Shown piece by piece: positions 31,972 to 40,897 of a stretch of 41,180 bases of DNA. The translations under genes were made by a program, and so were the position numbers. Origin of the DNA: Lentzea californiensis (GTDB lineage Bacteria > Actinomycetota > Actinomycetes > Mycobacteriales > Pseudonocardiaceae); NCBI RefSeq assembly GCF_024648825.1, contig NZ_JANBBE010000024.1, positions 1-41,180 on the forward strand. The letters are read 5' to 3'. The first letter of the stretch is position 1; the number at the start of each line of letters is the position of its first letter. Below the pieces are notes generated by a model. It was not told the DNA's origin and made no database searches. It saw only the letters and a program-made list of their open reading frames with translations.

Positions 31972-32904
31972 TCAGACGGTGAGTACGACTTTTCCTCGCA
32001 CATGGCCACCTTCGAGCAGCCTGTGCGCCTTCACGGCCTCTGCCAACGGAAAAGTCTGCAGCACCTCGACGCGCAGTTTCCCGGCCGCGACCAGGTCCAC
32101 CAGCCACTGCGTCTGCCCCGCGTCGGGCCGCGCCCAGGTGTTGACCACGCCGTTCTCCCGCGCCCTCGCTCCATCCACAATGGACGTCATCCGCGCCCGG
32201 TCGCGGACCAGCTGCAACGACTGGTCGAACGCGAGCCCTCCGGCGTTGTCGACCACCGCGTCGACCAGGCCGTCTCCGCCGACGAGCTCCGCGACCGCGT
32301 CGACCAGCGCGTCACCGTAGGCGACCGGTTCGGCCCCGAGCGACCGCACGAACTCGTGGTTGCGCGGCGACGCGGTGCCGATCACCCGCGAAGCTCCCAG
32401 CTCACGCGCGATCTGCACCTGCAGGTGCCCGACGCCGCCGGCGGCCGCGTGCACCAGGACCACGTCGCCGGAACCCGCGCCGACGACCTTCAACGACTGC
32501 AGCGCCGTCAGTCCAGCCAGCGGCAACGCGGCCGCGGTCACGAAGTCCACGGTGGACGGTTTGCGCGCGATCATCCGGTCCGGCACCGAGACCGACTCGG
32601 CGCAGGTGCCGAACTGGACGTGGTCCTTGCGCGCATACGCGAGCACCTCGTCGCCCGGCTTCCAGTCGTACACGCCGACGCCGACCGACCGCACGACGCC
32701 CGCCACGTCCCAGCCGGGGATCAACGGCAGGTGGTGCGGCAGCAGCCCCTGCAGGTACCCGGCTCTGACCTTGCAGTCCACCGGGTTCACCCCGGCCGCG
32801 CGCACGTCCACCAGCACGTGGTCAGGCCCGATCAGCGGGTCGGGCAGTTCCTGCAACGACATGACGTCGGCATCGCCGAACCGGGTGTACGCGATCGCTT
32901 TCAC
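31972..32904 (-). CDS. NADP-dependent quinone oxidoreductase (MDR superfamily)
   Basis: 310 aa. Medium-chain dehydrogenase without the catalytic zinc, as in quinone reductases. The GroES-like domain (1-115) has AAGVNPVDCKVRAG and IPGWDVAGVV; the Rossmann domain has the nucleotide loop VLVHAAAGGVGHLQVQIARELGA (about 150-172). The end GGHVRGKVVLTV is typical. It probably reduces quinones or enones with NADPH. The start overlaps the glnE stop by 4 bp (ATGA), so it is co-translated with glnE; no functional link is known. Confidence 0.9.
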   Translation of the reverse strand: MKAIAYTRFGDADVMSLQELPDPLIGPDHVLVDVRAAGVNPVDCKVRAGYLQGLLPHHLPLIPGWDVAGVVRSVGVGVYDWKPGDEVLAYARKDHVQFGTCAESVSVPDRMIARKPSTVDFVTAAALPLAGLTALQSLKVVGAGSGDVVLVHAAAGGVGHLQVQIARELGASRVIGTASPRNHEFVRSLGAEPVAYGDALVDAVAELVGGDGLVDAVVDNAGGLAFDQSLQLVRDRARMTSIVDGARARENGVVNTWARPDAGQTQWLVDLVAAGKLRVEVLQTFPLAEAVKAHRLLEGGHVRGKVVLTV

Positions 32905-35801
32905 GGTTTCTCACCGTAGAAGACACGCTCCGCCACCGCACGCGCACGACGAGTGGTCCTGCGGTACTCCTCCAGGAACTCACCCGGATCGCCACCGGGC
33001 TCGTGCCCCATCACCGACGCGACCGCGACGAGATCACGCCCGGACGTCGGCAGCTGATCGGAAGCCTTGCCCCGGACCAGCGTCACGGCGTTGCGCGCCT
33101 GCGTCGCGAGGTTCCACGCGGTGGTCAGCGCGGCAGCGTCCTCCGCGGCGAGCAGACCGGCTTCGACGGCCGCTGCCATCGCGGCCATTGTGGACGGTGT
33201 GCGCAGGCCGGGCACCGCGCCGGAGTGTTGCAGCTGCAACAACTGCACGGTCCACTCGACGTCCGCGAGCCCACCGCGCCCGAGCTTGGTGTGCGTGCTC
33301 GGGTCGGCACCGCGCGGCAGCCGTTCCGCGTCGACGCGTGCCTTGATCCGCCGGATCTCCCGCACGGACGCCGCGTCCAGCCCGGCCGCCGGATACCGCA
33401 GCGGCTCGATCAGCTCCTCGAACTCGGCGCCCAGCGCGGCGTCGCCCGCGAGGAACCGGGCCCGCAGCAACGCCTGCTTCTCCCAGATCTCCGCCCACTG
33501 CCGGTAGTAGGCGCGGTAGGAGTCCAGCGTCCGCACCAGCGGCCCCTGCCTGCCCTCCGGCCGCAGGTCCGCGTCGACCTGCAACGGCGGGTCCTGCGAC
33601 GGCGCGCCGAGCAGCCGCCGGATCTTCTCCACGACACCGCTCGCCCACTTCACCGCCTCGGCGTCCGACACACCCTCGTGCGGCCGGCACACGAACAGCA
33701 CGTCCGCGTCCGAGCCGTACCCGAGCTCGTGCCCGCCGAGCCGGCCCATCCCGATCACGGACAGCGCGGCCACCGGGTCACCGGACGCGCGCACCGCGGC
33801 GTCGAGCGCGCTCTCCAACACCGAACCCCACACCTCGGACAGCGAGGCGCACACCGTCTCCAGCGGCATGAACCCCAGCAGGTCCGCGGCGGCGATCCGC
33901 AGCATCTCGTGACGCCGCAACGACCGTGCCGCCGCGATCGCCCGCGCCGCGTCGCCGTACCGGGAAACGGCGCTGCGCAAGGGTTTTCCGATCGAGCGCG
34001 GATCACCTCCGACCAACGCCTCGGTGTCCGCGAGCAGCCTCAACACCTCCGGCGCGCGCACCAGCAGGTCCGGCACGAGGCGGGACGTGCCCAGCAGCAC
34101 CGCGAGGCGTTCGACGACGGCACCCTCGTCCCGCAGAAGCCTCAGGTACCAAGGGGTTTCCGCGAGCGCCTCGGACACCTTCCGGTACGCGAGCAGCCCG
34201 CCGTCGGCGTCGGGCGTGCCGGCGAAGAGGTCGAGCAGCACCGGCAGCAGGGCGCCCTGGATGCGGGCCCGTCGCGACATGCCGTGCGTCAACGCCTGGA
34301 TGTGCCGCAACGCGCCGTCCGAGGACGTGTAACCCAGCGCCGCCAGCCGCGCCACGGCCTCCTTGGTGGTGAGCCGCAACGCCTCGGTCGGCACGCCCGC
34401 CACGGACTGCAGCAGCGGCCGGTAGAACAGCTTCTCGTGCAGCCGCCGGACCTGGTTGGCGTGCTTGCGGAACTCCGCGAGCAGCACCTGCCCCTCGGAC
34501 TTCTGCCCGTCCGCCGCCAGCCCCACCGACCGCGCCAGCCACCGCAACGCCGCCATGTCGTCGTCGGCCGGGAAGAGGTGCGTACGCAGTAGACGCTGCA
34601 GCTGCAGCCGGTGCTCCAGAGTCCGCAGGAACCGGTACGAGCGCCCGAACTCCACCGCGTCCTCGCGTCCGACGTACCCGCCCTGGCCCAGCGCCGCCAG
34701 TGCGGCCGTGGTCGCCTGGATGCGCAGGTCCTCGTCGGACCGCCCGTGCACGAGCTGTAGCAGCTGGACCGCGAACTCGACGTCGCGCAGACCGCCGCGG
34801 CCGAGCTTCAGTTCGCGGTCGGCGAGCCCGGTCGGCACGTGTTCTTCGACCCGGCGCCGCATCGCCTGGACGTCCTCGACGAAGTTCTCGCGCTCGGCCG
34901 CCGTCCACACGTACGGCCGCACGACCTCGAGGTACGCCTGCCCCAGCTCGGCGTCACCGGCGACCGGTCGTGCCTTCAGCAGCGCCTGGAACTCCCAGGT
35001 CCGCGCCCACTTCTTGTAGTACGAGGCGTGCCCGTCCAGCGTGCGGACCAGCGCACCGGCCTTGCCCTCCGGCCGCAGCGCCGCGTCGACCTCGAAGCAC
35101 GACTGGCCGGCGATCTGCATCATCGTGCTGGCCAGCCGGGTCGCGACCCCGAGGTCACCCTCGGCGACGAACACGACGTCGACGTCACTCACGTAGTTCA
35201 GCTCGTTCGCGCCGCACTTGCCCATGGCGATCACCGCGAGCCGGCAGCGGTCCGCGCCGTTCACCCGCTCCGCGGCGAGCTTCAGCGACGCCCTCAGCGC
35301 CGACACGGCCAAATCGGACAGTTGCGCCGCCACCGTGTCGTACGGAACGAACGGCAACTCGGGCTCGACGACGTGCCCGAGGTCGTTGGCGGCGACGAGC
35401 AGCAGCTTCGCCCGGTACTCCGAGCGCAGCACGTCGCCGTCCGCCAGTTCCAGCGACACGTCGACCCCGTCGGTCAGCGAACGCCACCGCCCGGGGTTCG
35501 CGACGAGGAAGTCCGACAGCGCGGTGGACGAGCCGAGCACGGCGAGCAGGCGCCCGCGCACCACGACGTCCTCGTGCAACGCGGCCGACAGGGCGTCCCA
35601 GTCGGCAACGGCTTGGAGGCGCTCCAAGCCACGCAGCGCGAGGTCCGGATCAGGGCAGCGGGACAGCGCGGACAGCACCGCTTCGGAGCCTTCGGTGGGC
35701 CGGCGGTCGGCCCACAGGCCGAGTCCGCGCAGCACTTCCTCGCTGCGCGGTTCGGTGAGCCCGAATCTTGCTGGTGACGCGTGGCGCACTGGTTCGCTCA
35801 T
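32901..35801 (-). CDS. glnE: Bifunctional glutamine-synthetase adenylyltransferase
   Basis: 966 aa. Adds or removes AMP on the tyrosine of GlnA, matching activity to nitrogen supply. Two nucleotidyltransferase domains are visible: the N-terminal de-adenylylase (AVIAMGKCGANELNYVSDVDVVFV, about 190-215) and the C-terminal adenylylase (VIGMGRLGGHELGYGSDADVLFVCRP, about 680-705), each with the GX10-11DXD metal site. Linking regulatory helices (about 300-560) and RVDADLRPEGRQGPLVRTLDSY type motifs occur. Length is normal. The target glnA lies about 3 kb away on the plus strand. Confidence 0.96.
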   Translation of the reverse strand: MSEPVRHASPARFGLTEPRSEEVLRGLGLWADRRPTEGSEAVLSALSRCPDPDLALRGLERLQAVADWDALSAALHEDVVVRGRLLAVLGSSTALSDFLVANPGRWRSLTDGVDVSLELADGDVLRSEYRAKLLLVAANDLGHVVEPELPFVPYDTVAAQLSDLAVSALRASLKLAAERVNGADRCRLAVIAMGKCGANELNYVSDVDVVFVAEGDLGVATRLASTMMQIAGQSCFEVDAALRPEGKAGALVRTLDGHASYYKKWARTWEFQALLKARPVAGDAELGQAYLEVVRPYVWTAAERENFVEDVQAMRRRVEEHVPTGLADRELKLGRGGLRDVEFAVQLLQLVHGRSDEDLRIQATTAALAALGQGGYVGREDAVEFGRSYRFLRTLEHRLQLQRLLRTHLFPADDDMAALRWLARSVGLAADGQKSEGQVLLAEFRKHANQVRRLHEKLFYRPLLQSVAGVPTEALRLTTKEAVARLAALGYTSSDGALRHIQALTHGMSRRARIQGALLPVLLDLFAGTPDADGGLLAYRKVSEALAETPWYLRLLRDEGAVVERLAVLLGTSRLVPDLLVRAPEVLRLLADTEALVGGDPRSIGKPLRSAVSRYGDAARAIAAARSLRRHEMLRIAAADLLGFMPLETVCASLSEVWGSVLESALDAAVRASGDPVAALSVIGMGRLGGHELGYGSDADVLFVCRPHEGVSDAEAVKWASGVVEKIRRLLGAPSQDPPLQVDADLRPEGRQGPLVRTLDSYRAYYRQWAEIWEKQALLRARFLAGDAALGAEFEELIEPLRYPAAGLDAASVREIRRIKARVDAERLPRGADPSTHTKLGRGGLADVEWTVQLLQLQHSGAVPGLRTPSTMAAMAAAVEAGLLAAEDAAALTTAWNLATQARNAVTLVRGKASDQLPTSGRDLVAVASVMGHEPGGDPGEFLEEYRRTTRRARAVAERVFYGEKP

Positions 35802-35830
35802 CGTGAGCCAACCCTAATGTGTTCACACGA

Positions 35831-36016
35831 TCAGAAGACGATCAGTGAGAGTCCGTAGAGCACGACCGCCACGCAACCGGCGAAGCTCGCGTACGCGGGC
35901 ACCTTCTTGTCACCCGACAGTGCGCGGATGCCGACGACGAACAACGTCACGACGAGAACCGTGGCCAGCAGCGTGGCGCCGAAGACCTGCAGCAACGCCG
36001 TCCAGTCGACCTTCAT
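35831..36016 (-). CDS. Small membrane protein coupled to the phosphate transporter
   Basis: 61 aa with two membrane helices (about 8-31 and 42-60) separated by SGDKKVPAYAS. Its start overlaps the Pit transporter stop by 4 bp. Similar tiny proteins follow pit genes in other actinobacteria and may be an assembly or regulatory partner; no function is shown. Confidence 0.75.
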   Translation of the reverse strand: MKVDWTALLQVFGATLLATVLVVTLFVVGIRALSGDKKVPAYASFAGCVAVVLYGLSLIVF

Positions 36017-37146
36017 GCCGCCACCTTGTGCAGCTCGGCCTGAGCGGCGACCTCGTCGACGATGTGCTCCGGCTTGATCGGCTCACGCCGCGCCAGGATC
36101 CAGATACCGATCGACACCGCGATGCCGATCGTGGCGACGCCGATGATGCCGACGGCGCCGGTCGAGGCCCACTTGCCCGCGAGGGCTCCGACGATGCCGG
36201 CGGCGGGCAGCGTGAACAGCCAGCCGGCCGCCATCTTGCCCATGGTGCCCCAGTTGACGCCGTGCCGGTCGCGGCCGAGGCCGGAACCCATGATGCCGCC
36301 GGACGCGACGTGCGTCGTGGACAGTGCGAAGCCGAGGTGCGACGACGCGAGGATCGCCGTGGCCGTCGAGGTCTGGGCCGCGAAGCCCTGCGCGGGCTCG
36401 ATGGTCGTCAGGCCGCGGCCCATCGTGTGCGTGATGCGCCAGCCGCCGAGGTACGTGCCCGCCGCGATCGCGAGACCGGCACTGACGATCACCCAGGTGG
36501 GTGGACCGGAGCCGGGGGCGAGCGAGCCGGACGTGATCAGCGCGAGCGTGATGATGCCCATCGTCTTCTGCGCGTCGTTCGTGCCGTGCGCGAGGGAGAC
36601 CAGCGAGGCGGACGCGACCTGGCCGACCTTGAAGCCGGTGTGCGAGACGCGCGGGTCCGCCGCCTTCTTGAGCCGGTACACGACGATCGTGGCGATGGCC
36701 GCCACCAGGCCGGCGACCAGCGGCGCGACGATCGCGGGCACCAGGACCTTGTCGACGACCTTGACGAAGTGGATGGCGTCCACACCGGACGCGACCCACG
36801 CCGCACCGATCAGGCCGCCGAACAACGCGTGCGACGAGCTCGACGGCAGGCCGATGTACCAGGTGACGAGGTTCCACATGATCGCGCCGACCAGCCCGCC
36901 GAAGATGATGGCGGGCGTGATCTGCGCGTCGTCGACGATGCCGCCGGAGATGGTCTTGGCCACCTCAACGGACAGGAAGGCGCCTACGAGGTTGAGAACC
37001 GCCGACAGCGCGACCGCCGTGCGGGGCTTCAACGCACCCGTGGCGATGGAGGTGGCCATGGCGTTGGCCGTGTCGTGGAACCCGTTGGTGAAGTCGAAGA
37101 TGAGAGCAGTGATGACGACGATGATCACTACAAGAGCGGGATCCAC
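36013..37146 (-). CDS. pit: Low-affinity inorganic phosphate transporter (PiT family)
   Basis: 377 aa. Proton- or sodium-driven phosphate uptake. The two PiT signature repeats are seen: FDFTNGFHDTANAMATSIATG (about 17-37) and VSLAHGTNDAQKTMGIITLAL (about 186-207). About nine membrane helices are predicted. SSSSHALFGGLIGAAW is another conserved repeat. No Pho box was seen in the 86-bp gap upstream, which fits the usual constitutive expression of Pit. Confidence 0.93.
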   Translation of the reverse strand: MDPALVVIIVVITALIFDFTNGFHDTANAMATSIATGALKPRTAVALSAVLNLVGAFLSVEVAKTISGGIVDDAQITPAIIFGGLVGAIMWNLVTWYIGLPSSSSHALFGGLIGAAWVASGVDAIHFVKVVDKVLVPAIVAPLVAGLVAAIATIVVYRLKKAADPRVSHTGFKVGQVASASLVSLAHGTNDAQKTMGIITLALITSGSLAPGSGPPTWVIVSAGLAIAAGTYLGGWRITHTMGRGLTTIEPAQGFAAQTSTATAILASSHLGFALSTTHVASGGIMGSGLGRDRHGVNWGTMGKMAAGWLFTLPAAGIVGALAGKWASTGAVGIIGVATIGIAVSIGIWILARREPIKPEHIVDEVAAQAELHKVAA

Positions 37147-37232
37147 AGTGATCCTCCGGCTGGATCGAACAAGCTGTCCAGGAGATTACGGTACCGCCAA
37201 CGGAGGATGTCTTAAAACCTACGAAAGTAACG

Positions 37233-37988
37233 TCACACCAAAGGAAGTCGTGTGCCCGAACCCAGCGCGGGCAACAGTTCTCCCCGAACGAGTTTCGCGA
37301 ATCTGCCGACGAACGGCTGCCACACCTCTTCGAAGTCGCGGTGTGCCTGTTCGAGGAACTCCTGGTCGAAGTGGTGAGCTCGCGCACAGGAAGCCGAATC
37401 AGGATCCTTGGCCGCCCAGTTCAAGACGATTTCCGGCGTCGTCTCGATGTGGAACTGGAGGCCGTAAGCGCTCTCCCCGACCCGGAACGCCTGATTCGGA
37501 TATTTCGGGGACGCCGCGAGCTGCTCCGCCCCAGGTGGCAGCAGGTGCACCTCGTCGTTGTGGAACTGCAGCACGTCCGGCGTGAACGGCAGGTCCGCGA
37601 ACAGCGGGTCGGTGGCCGCGGCGTCGCGCTTCGCCACCAGCAGCACGCCGACCTCCGGGCCCTGCGGACCCTTGCGGACCTGGCCACCGGTGGCGGCCGC
37701 GAGCAGCTGCGCGCCGAGGCAGATCGCGAGGGTGGGCAGCCGCTTCGACACGGCGCTCGACAGCAGCCGGCGGGCGTCCGCGAGCCACGGGTGGTCGAGG
37801 TCGTCGAGCGCGCCCATCTCACCGCCGAGGCAGATGACGCCCTGGTAACCGTCGAGGTTCTCCGGCGCGGGCTCGTCCTTGAGCTGCACGAGGTGGAGGT
37901 CGATGCCTTCAGCCTCGAGCCAGTCGCCGAGCTTGGCCAGCGGGTCTGACTCCGAGGGTTGCAGGACGAGCAGGCGCGGTGCGTTCAC
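37233..37988 (-). CDS. Class I glutamine amidotransferase-like protein
   Basis: 251 aa from the GTG at 37988 (reading VNAPRLLVLQPS). The catalytic triad is complete: cysteine in LAICLGAQLLA (about 88), and histidine and glutamate in YGLQFHIETTPE (about 176-181). The oxyanion strand is GVICLGGEMGALDD. It is a stand-alone domain of the GMP-synthase/GATase1 type; the amide acceptor is unknown. It lies 25 bp after the rhodanese gene on the same strand. Confidence 0.88.
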   Translation of the reverse strand: MNAPRLLVLQPSESDPLAKLGDWLEAEGIDLHLVQLKDEPAPENLDGYQGVICLGGEMGALDDLDHPWLADARRLLSSAVSKRLPTLAICLGAQLLAAATGGQVRKGPQGPEVGVLLVAKRDAAATDPLFADLPFTPDVLQFHNDEVHLLPPGAEQLAASPKYPNQAFRVGESAYGLQFHIETTPEIVLNWAAKDPDSASCARAHHFDQEFLEQAHRDFEEVWQPFVGRFAKLVRGELLPALGSGTRLPLV

Positions 37989-38013
37989 GCATCTGAGCCT
38001 AGGTGGACGGAGG

Positions 38014-38445
38014 TCAGCAATGACACGCGACCTTGGATACGCCCGCTCCGGCGAGCTGGTTCGACTCGACCGGGTACCCCGCCTCCCGCCAGGCCGTGAT
38101 CCCGCCCGAGAGCCGCTTGACGCGGTACCCGCGTTGCGCGAGCGCGAGGGCGCCCTTGGTCGCCGCGTTGCACTGGAAGCTCTCGCAGTAGCAGACGTAG
38201 ACGAGGCTCGGATCGAGGTCGAGCTCGGCCGGCAGGTCGCGGTAGGGCAGGTTGATCGCACCGGGGATGCGGGCCTGCGCGAACGCCTCCGGGGCGCGCG
38301 TCTCCACGAGGACATAACCCTGGGTGTTGCCGTCGAGGAGGTCGCGGTGCACGTCGTCGGGGTCGGCCTCGAACGCGAGCTCGGCGGCGAAGTGGGCGGC
38401 AGCGGCGTGCGGGTCGGCGGCGGGAAAGCGCAGTGCGTTCGTCAT
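38014..38445 (-). CDS. Single-domain rhodanese-like sulfurtransferase
   Basis: 143 aa. The rhodanese fold is shown by VLVETRAPEAFAQARIPGAINLPYRDL and RLSGGITAWREAGYPVE. The active-site loop is cysteine-rich (VCYCESFQCNAAT), with more than one candidate catalytic cysteine, and the C-terminus adds VACHC. The extra cysteines are unusual and could allow persulfide relay or metal binding. It is divergent from the Lrp regulator, which often controls such neighbours. Confidence 0.88.
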   Translation of the reverse strand: MTNALRFPAADPHAAAAHFAAELAFEADPDDVHRDLLDGNTQGYVLVETRAPEAFAQARIPGAINLPYRDLPAELDLDPSLVYVCYCESFQCNAATKGALALAQRGYRVKRLSGGITAWREAGYPVESNQLAGAGVSKVACHC

Positions 38446-38525
38446 GCCTTCGATCCTGCTGGGACCGATCCCGTTCGGACATGCGGATGTCCAGGCGTTC
38501 GGGGCGTTCTCCCTATGATTTCCAG

Positions 38526-38975
38526 GTGGAACTCGACGCCGTGGACTGGAAGATCCTGTCGCTGCTGCAGCAGGACGGCCGGATGTCGTTCAGCGCGCTG
38601 GGCCGTGAGGTGTCGCTGTCAGCGCCGGCGGTGACCGAACGGGTACGACGCCTGGAGTCGCTCGGTGTGATCACGGGCTTCACCGCGGTGGTGTCGCCTT
38701 CCCGGCTGGGTCTGCCGATCGAGTCGATCGTGCGCGTACGGGTGCGGTCGCTGGACACGCCGCGGTTCCGCTCGCAGGTGCTGGTGCTCCCGCAGATCCT
38801 CGACGCCGACCACGTGACCGGGGACGACTGCTGGCTGCTGCGGGTCGTCTGCCGGACCATGGCCGAGCTGGAGGAGCTCGTCGAGGTGATGCAGCGCTAC
38901 GGCGACACGACGACCTCGCTCGTGTTCTCCTCCCACATCCGCAACCGCCCGCTGTCACCCGACCTGCTGGGCTAG
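38526..38975 (+). CDS. Lrp/AsnC-family transcriptional regulator
   Basis: 149 aa from the GTG at 38526. An AsnC-type HTH (LDAVDWKILSLLQQDGRMSFSALGREVSLSAPAVTERVRRLESLGVI, 3-48) is joined to a RAM ligand domain (about 65-145). It lies divergent to the rhodanese gene across an 80-bp region that should carry its operator. Amino acid sensing is typical of the family; the effector is unknown. Its 3' end overlaps the convergent GNAT gene by 4 bp. Confidence 0.93.
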   Translation: MELDAVDWKILSLLQQDGRMSFSALGREVSLSAPAVTERVRRLESLGVITGFTAVVSPSRLGLPIESIVRVRVRSLDTPRFRSQVLVLPQILDADHVTGDDCWLLRVVCRTMAELEELVEVMQRYGDTTTSLVFSSHIRNRPLSPDLLG

Positions 38976-39781
38976 AGCCAGCTGTACTCGGACCAGTCGG
39001 AGACCGTGCGGAAGCCGATGCCCTGGTAGACGGAGTTCGCCGTGGAGTTGGCGAGGTCCGCGGTGAGCACGACGTGGTCGACGCCTTGGCCGTACGCCCA
39101 CTGGCTGACCGCCGCGGTGGCCGCGGCCGCGTAGCCGTGCCGGCGGTGCTCGGGCGGGGTGTAGACCGGGCCGACCCGCGAGACCCCGCCGACCGGGGAG
39201 GTGCTGCCCGCCCACGACACCGGGACGCCGTCGACCCGCCACAGGACGTGCCCCGCGGACATCCACCGGCTGTCCATCGCCCGCTTCTCGGCCTCCTCCC
39301 TCGGCAGTCCGTCCAGTTCGACCCAGAAGGCGATCCACCACTCGGTGATCAGGTCGTCGTCGGCGGGCGTGGCGAGCCTCGACTCCCCCGGCACGTCCGG
39401 CACCGTCAGGTCCTCCAGCCGGTAGAGCCGCAGGGCGTAGATCTCCTTCCCGCCGTCACGCCAGAGCGTGCGGAAGGCCTCGACCCGGTCCCGCGTTCCG
39501 CTGACCTCGTTGATCTCGCGGCCCCGAAGTGTCTCCACGACCGCAGGAGCCGCAGGCACCGGCATCGCGGCGACGTGCAGTGGCCGGCCCTCCATCTGGG
39601 TGACCGCGCCGACCACGCTCCCGTTGTCGTACAACGAGATCAGCGTGATCGGTGTCAGACGTCCCTGGAGTGCGGCGTCCACACCGGTCAGGTGCACGCT
39701 GTTGTTCACGGGATCGGCGCCGAGGAAGTCGCCCGCTACCGCGAGGAAGTCCTTGATGTCGTTGTGGCTCAGTGCTTCCAC
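38972..39781 (-). CDS. GNAT-family N-acetyltransferase, downstream paralogue
   Basis: 269 aa from a GTG at 39781. The C-terminal GNAT domain (about 140-269) has the acetyl-CoA loop RVGPVYTPPEHRRHGYAAAATAAVSQWA and the final VYQGIGFRTVSDWSEYSW. The N-terminal half (1-130) is a GNAT-related domain of unknown ligand. It overlaps the paralogue upstream by 13 bp. The two share layout and many residues, so they arose by tandem duplication. Substrate is unknown. Confidence 0.88.
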   Translation of the reverse strand: MEALSHNDIKDFLAVAGDFLGADPVNNSVHLTGVDAALQGRLTPITLISLYDNGSVVGAVTQMEGRPLHVAAMPVPAAPAVVETLRGREINEVSGTRDRVEAFRTLWRDGGKEIYALRLYRLEDLTVPDVPGESRLATPADDDLITEWWIAFWVELDGLPREEAEKRAMDSRWMSAGHVLWRVDGVPVSWAGSTSPVGGVSRVGPVYTPPEHRRHGYAAAATAAVSQWAYGQGVDHVVLTADLANSTANSVYQGIGFRTVSDWSEYSWL

Positions 39782-40605
39782 CAGAACTCCGCCCAGTCGT
39801 CGAGTGGTTGGTAACCGATGCGTTGGTAGATCGAGTTCGAGGTCGGGTTGGTCAGATCCGCGAAGAGCAGGACCTCGGTGGCGCCCTGGTCCAGCGCCCA
39901 CCGGGTGGCGACCGCGCTGACCGCGGCGCCGTAGCCGTGCCTGCGGTGCTCGAGCGGGGTGTAGACCGGGCCGATCCTCGTCATGCCGGCCTGCGGGCGA
40001 CTCGCCACGGCCCAGGCGACCGGTGTGCCGTCGATCATCCAGAGGGCGTGGCCCTGGCCGAGGCGCAGTGAGGTGCGCATGGCCTCGATCGTCGGCGCGG
40101 CTGGCGCCTCGGGCACGGCCTCGCTGAGGAAGGCCTTGCGCCAGGCGCCGAGGAGTTCGACGTCGTCTTCGGTGGCCATCCGGCTGGTACCGCCGACCGA
40201 CGGCAGGGCGAGGGTGGTCAGGCGGTACTGCCTGGTGGCCAAGGATTCGGTGTAGTTCTTGCCCGTCGCTGTGGCGAAGGCCTCAGACCTCGCGCGCGGA
40301 CCCGTCACGCCAGGAGCGTCCGGATCGACCTTGGCGGCGACACCGGCCGCGAGCTCCACCGCGGCGAGCGGGAGGTCCGCCGCCTGGAACGGCCAGGGCG
40401 GGGTGCGGACCAGTGAGCCGATCACTTCGCCGTTCTCGTGGAACGTGATCAGGATCGGCGGTTGTTCGGTGGCCGGCGAGCGCCGGATGCGGTCCAGCGA
40501 GGTGAGTGCCACGGTGTTTCGCACCGGATCGGCTGACAGCCGATCGTGGGCGGCGGCGTCGAACGATTCCAGCGTGGCGTGCACGACGGCGTCCATGAGG
40601 TCCAT
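39769..40605 (-). CDS. GNAT-family N-acetyltransferase, upstream paralogue
   Basis: 278 aa. Same architecture as its neighbour: an N-terminal GNAT-related half and a C-terminal domain with RIGPVYTPLEHRRHGYGAAVSAVATRWALDQG and IYQRIGYQPLDDWAEFWW. The shared segments place it as a sister of the next gene. Downstream of the rRNA terminator, so it has its own promoter in the short gap after 40605. Confidence 0.88.
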   Translation of the reverse strand: MDLMDAVVHATLESFDAAAHDRLSADPVRNTVALTSLDRIRRSPATEQPPILITFHENGEVIGSLVRTPPWPFQAADLPLAAVELAAGVAAKVDPDAPGVTGPRARSEAFATATGKNYTESLATRQYRLTTLALPSVGGTSRMATEDDVELLGAWRKAFLSEAVPEAPAAPTIEAMRTSLRLGQGHALWMIDGTPVAWAVASRPQAGMTRIGPVYTPLEHRRHGYGAAVSAVATRWALDQGATEVLLFADLTNPTSNSIYQRIGYQPLDDWAEFWWKH

Positions 40606-40641
40606 CAGACCAGAGCACGCAAGCGGAAATTTCGGGCACGC

Positions 40642-40687
40642 AAAAAACCCCCGAGGGGAGCACCGAAGTGCTCGACCCTCAGGGGTC
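40642..40687 (-). terminator. rRNA operon terminator
   Basis: A long interrupted hairpin (ACCCC, GAGGG, GAGCAC paired with GTGCTC, CCCTC, GGGGT) followed on the minus strand by TTTTTTG. It lies just after the 5S gene. Confidence 0.9.
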
Positions 40688-40701
40688 TTCTGGAAATAAT
40701 G

Positions 40702-40817
40702 TTCGGCGACGACCTACTCTCCCACACCGTAACCAGTGCAGTACCATCGGCGCAGAAGGGCTTAACTACCGGGTTCGGAATGGGACCGGGTGTTTCCCCA
40801 ACGCTATGATCACCGAA
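40702..40817 (-). rRNA. rrf: 5S ribosomal RNA
   Basis: Ends TTCGGTGA and TCGCCGAA pair to form helix I. The internal CCCATTCCGAACCCGG and GGGAGAGTAGG segments are diagnostic. About 116 nt; end positions may be off by one or two bases. Confidence 0.95.
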
Positions 40818-40897
40818 ACTCTATGGAGATGTACCTGCGGCGATCGGAATGCCGCTCGGTTCTTCCAGAACCGCACAGTGGATGCGTAGCGTCTTTG

